Shown here in pieces: positions 34,901-46,441 of a stretch of 64,000 nucleotides of DNA; within the stretch, counting starts at the first letter, position 1; every line of letters begins with the position of its first letter. The stretch spans positions 75,891,696-75,955,695 of the forward strand of contig NC_084801.1 in NCBI RefSeq assembly GCF_963169125.1. The letters are read 5' to 3'. The position numbers and the translations under genes were made by a program. The stretch is from Humulus lupulus (Eukaryota; Streptophyta; Magnoliopsida; Rosales; Cannabaceae). The notes below the pieces were generated by a model, which saw only the letters and a list, made by a program, of their open reading frames with translations, had not been told where the DNA came from and ran no database searches.

Positions 34901-37115
34901 ATGGAGAGCCAAGGCACCCTGCAAGACCAAAAGATGATAAGGCAATTGCCTTAGAGGAAAAAACAAAACTGTGATGCATAATGAGCAAGGAATACCAATG
35001 TCAAGGCCAACTTATCGTGAGGGCCATCCCCAGCGAAGACTCCATCACGTTCTCCGGGCTCCTCGTCTCGATCGCCCACAGGTCCCCCTCGGTGGCATTG
35101 TAGTAATGGTCCACGGTGTAGCTCGCCATCTCGTAGACCATTCCCCAAAAGACGTCGGGGATCTTCTCCAAAGCCCGAGGATTCACCGGAACCCGCACCT
35201 CGGAGGCTATGGTCGACAAGGTCCCGACGGGCACCTCCATTTCCCGATCAGGGTTGGGAACTCGCGGGGGAGGAGGAGGCATCTTCATTACAGGAGGGGG
35301 CGGAGGCACTTTCTCCTGAGCTGTCGGAGCCTGGTTTTTCCCCTTTGTAGGGGACTTAGAGGTACTCTCGATGGCCTTCTTTGCTAGTCAAAGCTTTTTC
35401 ACCATGGGCCCAGAGGCCCCAGAGGAAGGGTTCCCTCTAGGGAACATAGCTCGCAGATCGTTGCTCCCGGGCTGAGACATATCCTCTGGCAAAACAAAGA
35501 CAAAGCATTAATATACAAGTGAAAATGTTTATGCAATAAAACAAAAATAAAAGGGAAAACAGATCTCAAGTATATATTGAAAGGGATCCTACCCTCCGAG
35601 CTAGAGGAGGAATCTATGGTCACGACCACCAGCCCCGGAGCTGGTGCGAGGGAATCTAGGATAACGACTTCGCATGCTGGAAGGGGCTCTAGGTCCGAAT
35701 CTGGCTCGGGACTAGACTCTTCTACGTACTGCCTAAGACCCGGAGCTACTATACCCTCCCAAAGAGAGGGCCACGACCGAAGATTGGTCCCATACTCCTC
35801 AAAAAAGACCGACCTAAAAGCAATGGTGTTATCTACGACTACAGTGCCCCTAGGGCGGCTACTTTCGTAATCCAGCACGAGCTGGTGGACGCATTGGAGT
35901 AAGGTTATGTCATGGTCTAGGTCACTTCGATGGCGATGAATGGGCTGGCTGGGATTGAACCTAGCTAACGGAAGGTCTGCAGTGGCCCTATCTAAGTCCC
36001 TAAACATATAAGGATTACCTTTCCCGGATGGGCCGGCTGCTGCTCCGGACCGGCCCTCTCCACATCTGTTTCTTGGGCGACCTCCAGCGCCCGCTTCCGC
36101 CGCACGAGGGGCACCTCGTCCTCCTCGTCCTCTTTCTCTCCCTCAGCCTCCTCCTCGGGGATGGGCCTCATCTCGCGAGCTGGAGGAAGGCCCCGCGATC
36201 TCCTCAAGGCCAGAGTTTGGCCTGGGGAGATTAGCTTGCATGCCAGCATCATCTCGTCAGACACGAGCTGGCGATAGTCCTTTTCGCCGGGGGGCAGCCT
36301 CGCCAATGTTTCGTATTGACCCCCAAGGGTCACAGACTTGACCGTTCTCGCGAAAATGGCTGCATGATTGTTTCTAAGTCAGGAACTAATAAAGGAAGCT
36401 AATTAATAATTAACTTACGAGCTAAGAGTAAAGGGTATTTACGAGGGCGGTTGAAATAGTGATGTTCGTAATTGCGAAACCCCTTGGACATGAAGAACTC
36501 GTCTTTAAAGTCGTTGGGGTGGCTGGGCAGCTCGATGACCGTAGCCGTGTTTGGAAAATGGGTCAGATAATAGAACCCGTCGCCTCGCCCCCTCTGCTCC
36601 AGGCTAGCCTTAAGGCAGAAAAAGTAAAGGATGTCCGCCGGCGTGGGGACCTCCCATTCCTGCTTCAGGAATAAGTATCTCAACCCCGCTAACAAACGAT
36701 ATGAGTTAGGGGGGAGCTGGAAAGGAGCCAACTTCATGTAGTTGAGAATATCCACGAAGTACTGGTGCAGTGGAAGGAAGGCCCCACCCTTGAAGTGCTC
36801 ATCACTCCAGGCCGCGTATTCCTCATCGAGCGGCGCGCAGCTCCGCTCTCCTTCTAGGGGAGGTCGGGCATTTAGGGCACCCCTCCCAATCTCAATATTA
36901 TGGGAAAGGAATATCTTATTCACTTTCCCATGGCTGGTGATCTTCGAGACGATCCTCTCGGCCTCGATGAAAGCGTCGAGCCCCACCTCGAGCTCCTGCT
37001 CCACGGCTGGACCAAAAACGAGGATTGGAGAATCCATGACCACCTCTTTTCCCTTGGCTTGCTGAGAAGACGAGCTGCCAGCAGTCTTCTTAGGGCCGTT
37101 CTTCTTTGGTCCCAT
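31986..37115 (-). pseudogene. Antisense gene of element D: gypsy-type transposon domain, proline-rich part, coiled coil
   Basis: Starts at ATG 37115-37113 (Met-Gly-Pro-Lys-Lys-Asn). Exon 1 (to about 36440) is Lys/Ser-rich then carries the gypsy-type transposon domain (GGAFLPLHQYF, MKLAPFQLPPNSYRLLAG). The following exons give a charged segment (about 36340-36010), an acidic one (about 36000-35595) and a Pro-rich one (about 35480-35030) ending in MVYEMASYTVDHYY. The last exon is a coiled coil ending YYCWVYNPDGDFSF, stop at 31988-31986. The last exon is split by the LTR at 32336-34732. A TGA near 35385, a TAG near 34813 and an implausibly short intron near 36000 show decay. Domain order matches the antisense genes of A/B/C despite low sequence similarity. 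Confidence 0.75.
32336..34732 (+). mobile_element. Solo LTR, TGTAAC...GTTACA family (2397 bp)
   Basis: It starts TGTAACAGCCCAATTTGCTA and ends AGGTGTTACA, with flanks CTCGG and CTTGG as a 5-bp duplication with one mismatch. Its start, its end and the block CTGGGCTTCGGCTCACGGGT match the LTRs at 46442 and 53009, so it is the same superfamily but a diverged subfamily. No internal region is present, so it arose by LTR-LTR recombination. It contains GC-rich sub-blocks around 33560-33680 amid AT-rich sequence. Confidence 0.88.
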
Positions 37116-37177
37116 ATCGAGTATGACAGGAGAAGGGGGAAGAATATCACATATCGAGTATGATAGGAGAAGGGGCA
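37113..37177. repeat. Junction duplication between elements D and C
   Basis: ATATCGAGTATGACAGGAGA (from 37114) recurs as ATATCGAGTATGATAGGAGA (from 37151), with a period of 37 bp and a short filler between. The second copy is gag sequence of element C (Tyr-Ile-Glu-Tyr-Asp-Arg-Arg-Arg-Gly). The first abuts the start codon of the element D antisense gene. Confidence 0.8.
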
Positions 37178-40100
37178 CCCCTTTCATACAAAGGATCACC
37201 ATGGCTGAAACCCCCAGTAAGTTTAAAATGCCCACACTTCCAAAATTTGATGGGTATGGGGACCCGGTATCTCATGTCAACAAGTTTGAGATACAAATGG
37301 ACATTCAGAAGGTGTCAGAAGACGCTTGATGCAGAATCTTCCCTACAACACTTTATGATGCTGCACAAGAGTGGTTCTTTAAGTTCCCTCCTGCAAGTAT
37401 AGTATCCTGGGAGATGTTCGTAAAGGAGTTTTACGGACAATTCTACGCGGGTCGTGTGCACCCCACTGAGGCAAACCAGCTAGTCGAGATACGCCAGCAA
37501 GAAGGAGAACCACTGAAAGATTATGTCTAGTGTTTCATGCGAGCAGCAGCTGGGGCCAAAACAGTGGGAGACAAAGGCAAAATGATGGCCCTAACTGTAG
37601 GAGTTAGGCGCCGTACGCCCTTTTGGAGTAGCCTCAAGAAGCATGGGGTTAAAACTACCCAATAGTTTTTGGATCGAGCTGATTGATACATGAAGCTCGA
37701 GGATGCAATTTCCAGCGAAGGAAAGCCCCCAAATAAGGACAAAGGGACTGAAGACCCCGCCAAAGCCGCCAATGGGTCAAAGCCCAATGGCAACGGGAAT
37801 GGCAATGGCAAGAATGGGGGGAAACGACCCCATAACGAACCCTCTACCTCCGTGAGTAAGCGCCCTAAGGGCAACCGTTATGAGCCAAGGTTCACCAACT
37901 ATACTGCCCTTGTTGAGTCTCAAGCAGAGGTGTATCAAGCCACAAGTTTCAATGTACCCTACAAAAGACCCACTCCCAGTCGAAAGGATATTTCGAAAAG
38001 GGATACAACCAAGTTATGTCACTTTCACAATGACTACGAACATGATACGAATGAGTGTAACCAGCTGAAGGATGAAATCGAGTTCCTTATTAGACAAGGC
38101 CACTTGAATAAATACGTGCGAACTGCAGGAGCTTCCCAACGAGAGGCTCCGAATGGCAACGAGCAGGCGCCTGCACGCCAACGCTCGCCACCTTTACAAC
38201 CTGATCCTGTGGCAGGCACCTTACTCACCATCTGCAGAGGCCCACACCTCGCGGGAAACAGCGGAAAGGCAAGGGAACGATACGCTCAGACCCTACGCCA
38301 TGACCAGGACATTGAGATGATGACTGTGGAGGATCGGGCAATGAAAAAGGCTCGAACAAAGGACGATGTAATAAATTTCTATGATAATGATGCCCAACAT
38401 GTCCGGTTCGCACATTCCAATCCACTGGTCGTGGATGTTCAGATTGCTAATATGATGGTGAAAAGAGTACTGGTTGATACAGGAAGTTTAGTTAACATCC
38501 TGTATAAATCTTCGCTGGAACGGATGAAGTTGTCCACAAAGGACTTGGAGCCTTGCAACCAAACAATTTGTGGTTTCTCTGGTGAGGGACTCGCTCCAAC
38601 AGGGTCAATCAGGCTTCCCGTGATAGCAGGTACTGCGCCCGCCAACAGGACATTAATCACTACTTTTATAGTAGTTGATTGTCCTTCGGCCTACAATGCA
38701 GTGATTGGAAGGCCAATACTGGTCGACCTTCGGGCCGTCACCTGTATATGTCACTTAGCCATGAAATTACCAACAGACGCAGGGGTAGGACGCGTATTGG
38801 GAAACCAGAGGGAAGCAAGGGAGTGCTACAATGCCTCAATCACTAAGGCCAAGAAGGGTATGTCGAGGACTGCTCCCCCAAAAGAGTTGCAAATGGCCAT
38901 TAATGTACAGGCCCAATTAGGTGATGAAGTCACCAAATAGGTTGTTGCCCAAAGTGAGGATAGAGACTTAGATCCTCGCTTTGGGGATTTTGAAGAAGAT
39001 ATGGGACCTTGACGAGGTCCAATTCGACAAAGAGTATCCAACCAGAGTTGTGAAGGTCAGCAAAAAATTAGAGACAACAACGAAATACGCACTAGTGGAA
39101 TTTTGGAGGAAGAACCAGGAAGTTTTCGCCTGGTCGCATAATGACATGGTTGGGATAGATCCTGCAGTCATCGGCCATGTCCTGAACGTTGACAAAAGCT
39201 TTCCACCCGTGCAACAGAAAAGAAGGCTGCTCGATAAAGACAGATCAAAAGCCTTAATGGAAGAAGTTGAAAAACTGAAGGAGAATGGGTTCATCGGGGT
39301 GGTGTTTTATCCATCATGGATCTCTAATCTAGTGCTAGTTCCCAAGCCGAATGTCAAATGGCGGATTTGCGTGAATTTCACAGACCTTAACAAAGCCTTC
39401 CCTGAAGATTGCTTCCCACTCCCAAGGATCGACCAGCTGGTAGATGCAACTGCAGGCCATGAGATCCTCTCCTTCATGGATGCATACTTAGGGTACAATC
39501 AGATTAGTATGCATCCCCCTGATGAGGATCACACTAGCTTTCGGACCGATATAGGGCTATACTATTACAAAGTAATGCCCTTCGGATTGAAAAAGGCTGG
39601 TGCGACTTACCAGTGACTAGTTAACCACATGTTTAAGGAGTTGATCGGGATAAACATGGAAGTGTACGTTGATGACATGCTGGTAAAGTCGAAAAAGGTA
39701 GAAGGACATGTGAAGGATATACAAGAGTGTTTCAATGTTCTGAACAAATACTAGATGAAGCTAAATCCTCTCAAATGTTCCTTCAGAGTAGGATCAGGGA
39801 AGTTCTTGGGGTTCATTGTCAATTCGAGAGGAATCGAGGCTAATCCCGAGAAGATCAAGGCCCTGATCGATATGAAATCGCCAATGAAGATCAAAGATGT
39901 GCAAAGTTTGACTGGTAGGATTGCCACGCTCAGTAGATTTATTTCAAAATCAACAGATAAGTGCGTTCCTTTCTTCAATCTACTTAGAAGCAACAAGAAG
40001 TTCGAGTGGACTGAAAACTGCAAATAGGCTTTCCAAGCCTTAAAATCCCACATGGTGTAGCCTCCCTTCTTATCAAAGCCTGTAGATGGGGAAAGTTTGT

Positions 40101-42210
40101 TCATATACCTGGCAATCACCGAATATGTTGCTAGTGCGGTGTTGGTAAGAGAAGAAGAAGGCGTACAAAAGGCGGTATACTATGTGAGCAAGAGGTTGAT
40201 CGGAGCCAAATCGAGGTATTCCCCCATTAAAATGTTAGCCTATTGTCTAATTTTGGCCTCAAGGAAGTTATGTCCTTACTTCCAAGTCCATCCAATCATA
40301 GTCTTGATTGACCAGCCCCTTCAGCAAGTTTTGCAAATGCCAGAGGCTGCAGGTCGTTTGTTGAAATGGGCAGTCGAACCCGGGCAATTCGATATAACAT
40401 ACTCACCATGTGCAGCAATAAAAGGACAAGTCTTGGCTGACTTCATTGCTGAATTCACTGAACTCCCAGATAACGAGCAGGGTGAAAAGCCTAGTGCGCC
40501 TGAGCCTCAGGTTGAAGCTCCATCGTGGAAATTATTCACAGACGGATCATTAAACGAATCCCACGCAGGAGCAGGAGTGATATTGATAACGCCAGAAGGG
40601 CATCGATTTCACTGCGCAATTAGGTTTGATTTCACCACTTCGAACAACGAAGCTGAATATGAAGCCCTACTAGCTGGATTAAGGTTAGCCAAAGACATGA
40701 ACATAAAAGTGCTGGATATCTATAGTGATTCACAACTGGTAGTGAATCAGGTCTTAGGGGAGTACCAAGCACGAGGCCTAAAAGTGGTGGCTTATCTGAA
40801 CAAAACAAAGGATCTGTTGGCATAATTTGAAAAATATACCCTCCAGCAAATACCTCGAGATCATAATTCAAACGCGGATGCCTTAGCCAAACTTGCGAGT
40901 GCAAAAGATGCTGACACATTAAATATAGTGTCAGTTGAGCGGCTGTGCGCACCAAGCATACGAGCAGACGAAACTAGTATGATGATCCAGTTAGCAGATA
41001 CATGGATGGCACCGTACTTAGAGTATCTCATGAATGGCACACTACAAGTAGACAGAAACAAAGGCAGGACCCTTCAGAGATAGTCTGCAAGGTATATCCT
41101 GGCCGACGGTATTTTATACTGAAGAGGATACTCATTGTCACTGCTTAGATGTGTTACACTAGAAAAGGCTAAAGAGCTGATGAAGGAGGTACATGAAGGC
41201 TTCTGCGGAGACCACGCTGGGGGCAAAGCCTATCAAAAAAGATTCTAAGGCAGGGATATTTGGCCAATGATGAATGAGGACTCGATAGAGTTCGTGCGAA
41301 AGTGTGATAAGTGTCAGCGATTTTCCAAGATCCCACGAGCAGCTCCCAACGAGTTAAAGCAAATGCAAAGTCCATGGCCCTTCACAGTATGGGGTATAGA
41401 TCTAATCGGGTCCTTGCCTACAGGGAAATGTGGTGTGAAATATGAAGTGGTAGCTATCGACTACTTCACAAAATGGGCCGAGGCTAAGCCGCTCGCAACC
41501 ATACTGACAAAGAAGGTACTTGATTTTGTTATCAAAATCATTGTTTGTCAATATGGATTGCCAAGAAAGATTGTCTCGGACAATGGCACCCAGTTTGATA
41601 GTGACTTGTTCACAGACTTCTGCGAGAGGCATGGCATCATCAAGAGCTTTTCTTCAATTGCTCACCCCTAAGCAAATGGGCAAGTCGAAGCAGTAACTAA
41701 AACATTGAAAGATACCCTGAAGAAAAGGCTCGAGGAAGCTAAAGGAGCATGGCCGGAACAGTTACCTGAAGTCCTCTGGTCGTATAGAACATCCCACCGA
41801 ACATCAACAGGTCTTACTCCATTTTCTTTAGCATATGGGTACGAGGCCATGTTTCCTGTCGAGTTAGATCCACCCTCGCATCGCAGAATAACATACGACC
41901 AAGACCAAAATAGCCAATTGTTGATGGAGTCCCTAGACCTAGTCGCTCGGTAGCTACGTACCAACAAAAAGTCACTCGGTATTTTAACTCTAAAGTAAAG
42001 GAAAGAAAGTTCAACGTCAAGGCCTTGGTACTTCGAAGAGTTTTCTTAAACACCCGCGACCAAGCTGCTGGAGTACTCGGACAAAACTGGGAAGGACCTT
42101 ACCAAATTGAAGAAGTCCTTCATCCAGGCACTTACAAACTTTCACGCTTGAATGGAGATCTCATTCCACGTTATTGGAATGGAGAACACCTGCGCAAGTA
42201 CTATCAGTAA
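37150..42210 (+). pseudogene. gag-pol of Tat element C, 5' truncated and heavily mutated
   Basis: It begins inside gag (PFIQRITMAETPSKFKMPTL) and includes the Retrotrans_gag core, Asn-Gly tract and zinc-knuckle-like segment (about 38010-38055). The protease has an intact Asp-Thr-Gly, and the shared TAG follows at 38938-38940. An 11-bp or so deletion near 39010 shifts the frame before RT. RT (Tyr-Val-Asp-Asp at about 39664), both RNase H domains and integrase follow, to TAA 42208-42210. Stops are frequent, for example at 37327, 37528, 37663, 37684, 39614, 39752, 40024, 40823, 41081 and 41668. Small deletions occur near 41225, 41262 and 41945. Most stops are C-to-T changes of CAG, CAA or CGA. 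Confidence 0.93.
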
Positions 42211-42890
42211 ACAGTCTTTCTTAATGGACGGGCTTGTATTTATTTTTACCTTTTACAAGTTTTTGAAAAAGGGTTAGTCATGAGATATGGCTAATCGCTT
42301 ATAAGTGTAAGATCTCTTTTAAGATCACTCGTAAAGACATGTATAGTCCATTTAATTGGAGAATTATAAGGGACTGTGCGCAGCCAGTCATTCTTGCCAA
42401 ACTTTGTAATTTTTTACAAGTATTTGCTCATTATGTGTGTTGTTTTGTTGTATTACAATTTTCATGTTATATACCGAGCAGTAATGTTTGTACAGGTTTT
42501 GGTCAAGGCAAGTGACCAAGGACCTAAAGCTCCTCGATCACTTGGGGGGCATATAAGGTACATAGGAAGCAAAGCATACCAAAAGATATGTAAACACATG
42601 AGTAAAATAAGTGAAAGCATGCTACGGTACTTAGAGTATTTTTCAAAATTTTATATTTTGATAAGTCAAACCAAAGTACTATGCTAAGTTCTTTCATGCG
42701 AACAGATGTTATAATAAAGTAAAAATATTATAATATCATAAGAATCCTTTTACACCGCGAGCAGTACTGCTCAGATGTAAATGTTAAGTTTAAAAGAAAA
42801 AGTTGCCCGTGCAGCAATAAGAAAATAAATATTGTCTTAACTTCATGACCCGTGGGTCATGTAAGAAAAAGAAAACAAGGAAAAAACTAG
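42211..42890. other. Region between integrase and antisense gene, element C, with internal polypurine-like tract
   Basis: Non-coding and homologous to 12932-13620. It holds the AAGTGACCAAGGACCTAAAG block and CACTTGGGGGGCATATAAGG at about 42539-42558. Confidence 0.6.
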
Positions 42891-45498
42891 CTAAGGGGCA
42901 GTAGAAGGATCTTGGGGAACATCTTGGTTGACCGTTTCTTCTACAGCTTCCCCTCCATCCATCCTCGTGGCCAACGAAATTTCAGGGGAAGCAGGAATTC
43001 TGGCCGTTTCTTCTGCAGCCAGGCGAGCAGTGCAGCGAGCCAACTCAGCTTTCCTAGCATCCTCTGGAAGGTAGTCGAAGTTGGCACTTTGGTTATGCTT
43101 CCAAAAATCGTAGAAGCATCGAAGTGTTGCGTTCTTGTACCTTTCCAGGTCTTTGGCATTCGTGAGCTTGAGTTGCTCTACTTGGCTCTTTAAGCTGGCA
43201 ATGCTTTTGTCTTTCGCGAGCTGTTCCCCCTTGAGCCTTTTGACTTCACGCTAGTGGATTCGGCTGGCCTCCTGGTACTCCTCTCTCTGTTTTCTAGCAC
43301 TTTCCAGAGAGGCCTATTTCTCCACCAGTTCTGCGAACAAAGCGTCCTTCTGCTGGGTCACCACTTCCAGCTCCCTCGCATGCCTTGCCTCTGCGGCTTT
43401 AAGCTCCTCCATCAACTTCAACTCCCGAACACGAGACTGCTCGATGCTGGTACTTGAGCGTAGACGGGTAGCCGTTAAATTCAGCATGGCCTACGCAAAA
43501 AACAAGTGTTAGATAGACTTAAGGAAAATCAGATTGTAAGTAAAGAAAAGTAAGATGATTACACTGGCTGTCTCATTCAGGGCCCTGTTGATGATCTGAT
43601 CGACCCCCATTTCCTCTGTCCCTGCTATGGCCTCTTTGCAGCGGTCATGTTTGAGGATTTTGGCCAGGCGATCCTTGGTAGACCTCAGGGCACGGTGTGA
43701 CAGTTTCGTCCCGGGAGAAGCCCCCCCCCCCCCCAGCCTGTTGTGTTTGTTTGGTAGGGGCTGGGGGTGATGGAGCTTTGGCAGCTGGAGCGTTTGAAGG
43801 TGGAAGCTCCTGCTCGAGAGGATGTTGTTCGGTGTCCTGGGCAAGAGGCCCGTCTGTCGAAGGGCCCGAGGCTCGATTCCTCTTAGCTGAGGGCATTTGG
43901 CTGGACTCCCCATCATGTCACCTGGACGACATCCTCCTGCGAACCAGGGGGACTTCTTCTTCTTCCTGAGTGCTGTAGATGTCGAAGATGTTGGCAGAGG
44001 CCATTTCTGCAATAAAAGTAAACATGCAGACAGCGAACCAAAAATAGATGACAAATGATGTTGCATCGGAAAAGAAATAAAGAAAAATTGTAAAGTCCAA
44101 TAACTGAGCTATTACTACTGGTCGCTATACTATTGACTCTACTAATCATACACTCACTCTCTGGCATGAAGAATTCTGGCCCTAGGTTTGGAGTATATGT
44201 AAAAATTTTGTCCCCGTAAAATAAGTGACAAAGAATTGGCAAGCTATCTAGGAATGAAATAACTGTACCATTTTCGTCAGAGGACTCATCTAAGTCTATG
44301 ACGGGCTTGGTCGCCTTTTGTTTTCCCTTTCCTTTGGGACCAGAAGACCTTTCTGCTGGGGGGGTGCCAACGAGTTCCCTGATTGTAACCCCAGTTTGTC
44401 TCTGTCGAGGAGGAGACACTAGCAGTTGCGGCTCAGGATTTTCCTCGGCAGTGGCACTTCCTTCTGCGAATTCCCTCACATCCTAATGAGGGGCCAGGAG
44501 GCCAACTAGGCTCAAGTTGGCCTCGGTGACCAAAGATTTGACGCTATTCTCAACATCCGTCATGCTGGCCAACATGGCAGACCTCAACACCATGCCTAAA
44601 AAACACAAGAGGTTTCAGAAAAATGAAAGGAAAAATGCTAAGTAAAAACAGCGACCAGTGGAAAAAGATTTTTACCTCCTCGAGTGAAGGCCAGGTTATT
44701 CGCGACCTTGTCAGTCGTGAGGAAATACTCCTAACTGTATTTCCCCACGTTTGAAATGTGGATTGTGTCACTCAGAAAGGTTCGGCTAGTCTCCTAGTGA
44801 CAAAAGTGAAAGAACCCCATACTAGACTATTGGGGGTTGGAATTAAGGTCAAAAAGGTAATTGACCTCGTGAGGGGTAGGCTCTGGCCATTTTTTGTGAT
44901 TATAAAGGATATAGAGTGCAGCAAGCATTCTATATCCATTTCGTGTGATTTAAAAGGGGGCGACTCCAAAATAGTTCGCCACCCCCTAGAAGAATGGATG
45001 AAGAGGAAGAGTAGCCCCAGTCTCTATGTGATATCTCGACCAGGCGCTAAAAACGCCTCCAGTCAAATTCGTCCACTTGTTCATAGTAGGGAGTTTGAGG
45101 GTTACCCCAGAAAGGCCGTATTTTCTAAAGTAGTTGGCTAGCATCCTAGGGGTTACATGACTAAGTGAGGTAAGATACCACTCGACGTCGGGAAGAACTG
45201 AATACCGAGGATGGGCTTTGACTTGGATGTGAGGGTCAGGAGCATTATTATCCCGACCACTGGTCAAGGGAACCCCAGCCTGCGAGCCAAGCTGGGCTGG
45301 AGGATTTGAAGGGTTTTTCTTCTTTTTGGCGGTAGACTTGGCACGACCCATGCTGACAGGAGTTGGTTGAGGTCTTGGAGGTGAAATTCCCGAAAAGGGA
45401 ATCTCTTGAATTCACTGAGCTAGTTGCTCTTCACCCTCGAGCAGCTGTGCAAGCAAGTCTTCGTCTATCGACCTCTCACCTCCCCACAAATCTGGCAT
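42891..45498 (-). pseudogene. Antisense gene of element C, decayed
   Basis: Starts at ATG 45498-45496 (Met-Pro-Asp-Leu-Trp-Gly-Gly) and has the same four-exon plan as in A. Exon 1 has the gypsy-type transposon domain (SAWSRYHIETGATLPLHPFF) but contains TGA near 45417 and TAG near 44986. Exon 2 covers about 44590-44110, exon 3 about 44000-43565, and exon 4 about 43490-42891, with a Phe-Trp-Lys-His-Asn motif near 43100. Exon 3 contains a homopolymer of 14 bases (43721-43734, C on plus) that reads as poly-Gly and is prone to slippage. Exon 4 has an in-frame stop near 43253. Confidence 0.82.
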
Positions 45499-46354
45499 TA
45501 AAAGCTGCGAACAAAAAAATGGGGAGGTGAGGAGGAAGCGCCTAAGAAGTTGGTTAGAATAACGTTGTTCATGTATAAAAGTCTAACTTTTATACAACCA
45601 ATAGCATAAAATTGAAATTTTCATACGAACTTTTTGAAAAACATATCAAAAAGTGAATGTAAAAAGTTTTTTCCGAAAAAGCTTTTTCAACTCCAGTAAG
45701 GGCGGAAAAACCCAGTTTTTCAACTAGCCTAAAAATCGAATTTTTACTTCGATTTTATGTCCTAAACCTATGATCTCGACTATCAAACTGATTCATATCC
45801 CCTACAAAGCAAGTATGCTCTACCATATCTAACATCAATAGGCAAACGTCTAATTTTCCTATATTTTAACCCAGGAACACGACACTGTTTCAGAGCCTAA
45901 AAAGCTAGCATAAACAGACATGCACAGCATAGTAAAGGGTGAGAAAGTTCTGAAATTTACCTATACGAAGATTGAGAAGTCCTGGAGAAACTTGGATTCT
46001 AGGCGTGCGAGCAGCAGATTCCTGGAACAAGGAAGGATGATCTTCGGAGAAATTTGTGGGTTCTATCTTGGGAGGTCTTGACAAAGAGATAGCTAGTAAA
46101 AGGTGAAAAAGTAATTTTGAAGGCTATATATATTGTCTGAGAAATGTTAAAAAGAGGCAATCATAAGTTACCCTTTTTTCGAAGCATGGGGAAGCGTGAT
46201 AGCCATCAAAAGTTTACTTGGTAACCGAAAAGGCATGATTGGACGTGAGTAGGTCACTTTTTTCAAGGAGGCACGAACTACTCTGATAGATTTGGTGGGG
46301 TACTCGAAGGGTCATTTTCCTAAACTTTATTTATTGCTGGTCGTAATAAATAAA
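45499..46354 (-). promoter_or_regulatory. Upstream region of the element C antisense gene
   Basis: By comparison with A it contains the 5' UTR intron (acceptor just before 45498, donor GTAAAT at 45960-45955) and a TATATATA run at about 46125-46132 as core promoter candidate. The hairpin before the polypurine tract spans 46322-46357. No sense-strand gene is seen. Confidence 0.5.
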
Positions 46355-46367
46355 CTTGGAGGGCAAA
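46355..46367 (+). promoter_or_regulatory. 3' polypurine tract of element C
   Basis: CTTGGAGGGCAAA ends directly at the LTR start (TGTTATCC, 46368), equivalent to 17101-17112 in A. Confidence 0.85.
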
Positions 46368-46441
46368 TGTTATCCAAAAAGCAAGTGTGGATGGCATGGC
46401 AAATATTTTCAACACGTGGCTGACACCTGGCAGAGATTCTG
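46368..46441 (+). repeat. 3' LTR of element C, left part
   Basis: First 74 bases of a family I LTR (TGTTATCCAAAAAGCAAG). It is interrupted by the element at 46442-55235; the remaining 520 bases are at 55241-55760. Bases 46437-46441 (TTCTG) are one copy of the target duplication. Confidence 0.92.

Noticed and set aside
43721..43734. Run of 14 C bases considered as a regulatory tract
   Set aside because: It is the complement of a G-run in a Gly/Pro-rich part of the decayed antisense gene of element C. Homopolymer slippage explains it, and its exact length may be a sequencing artefact.
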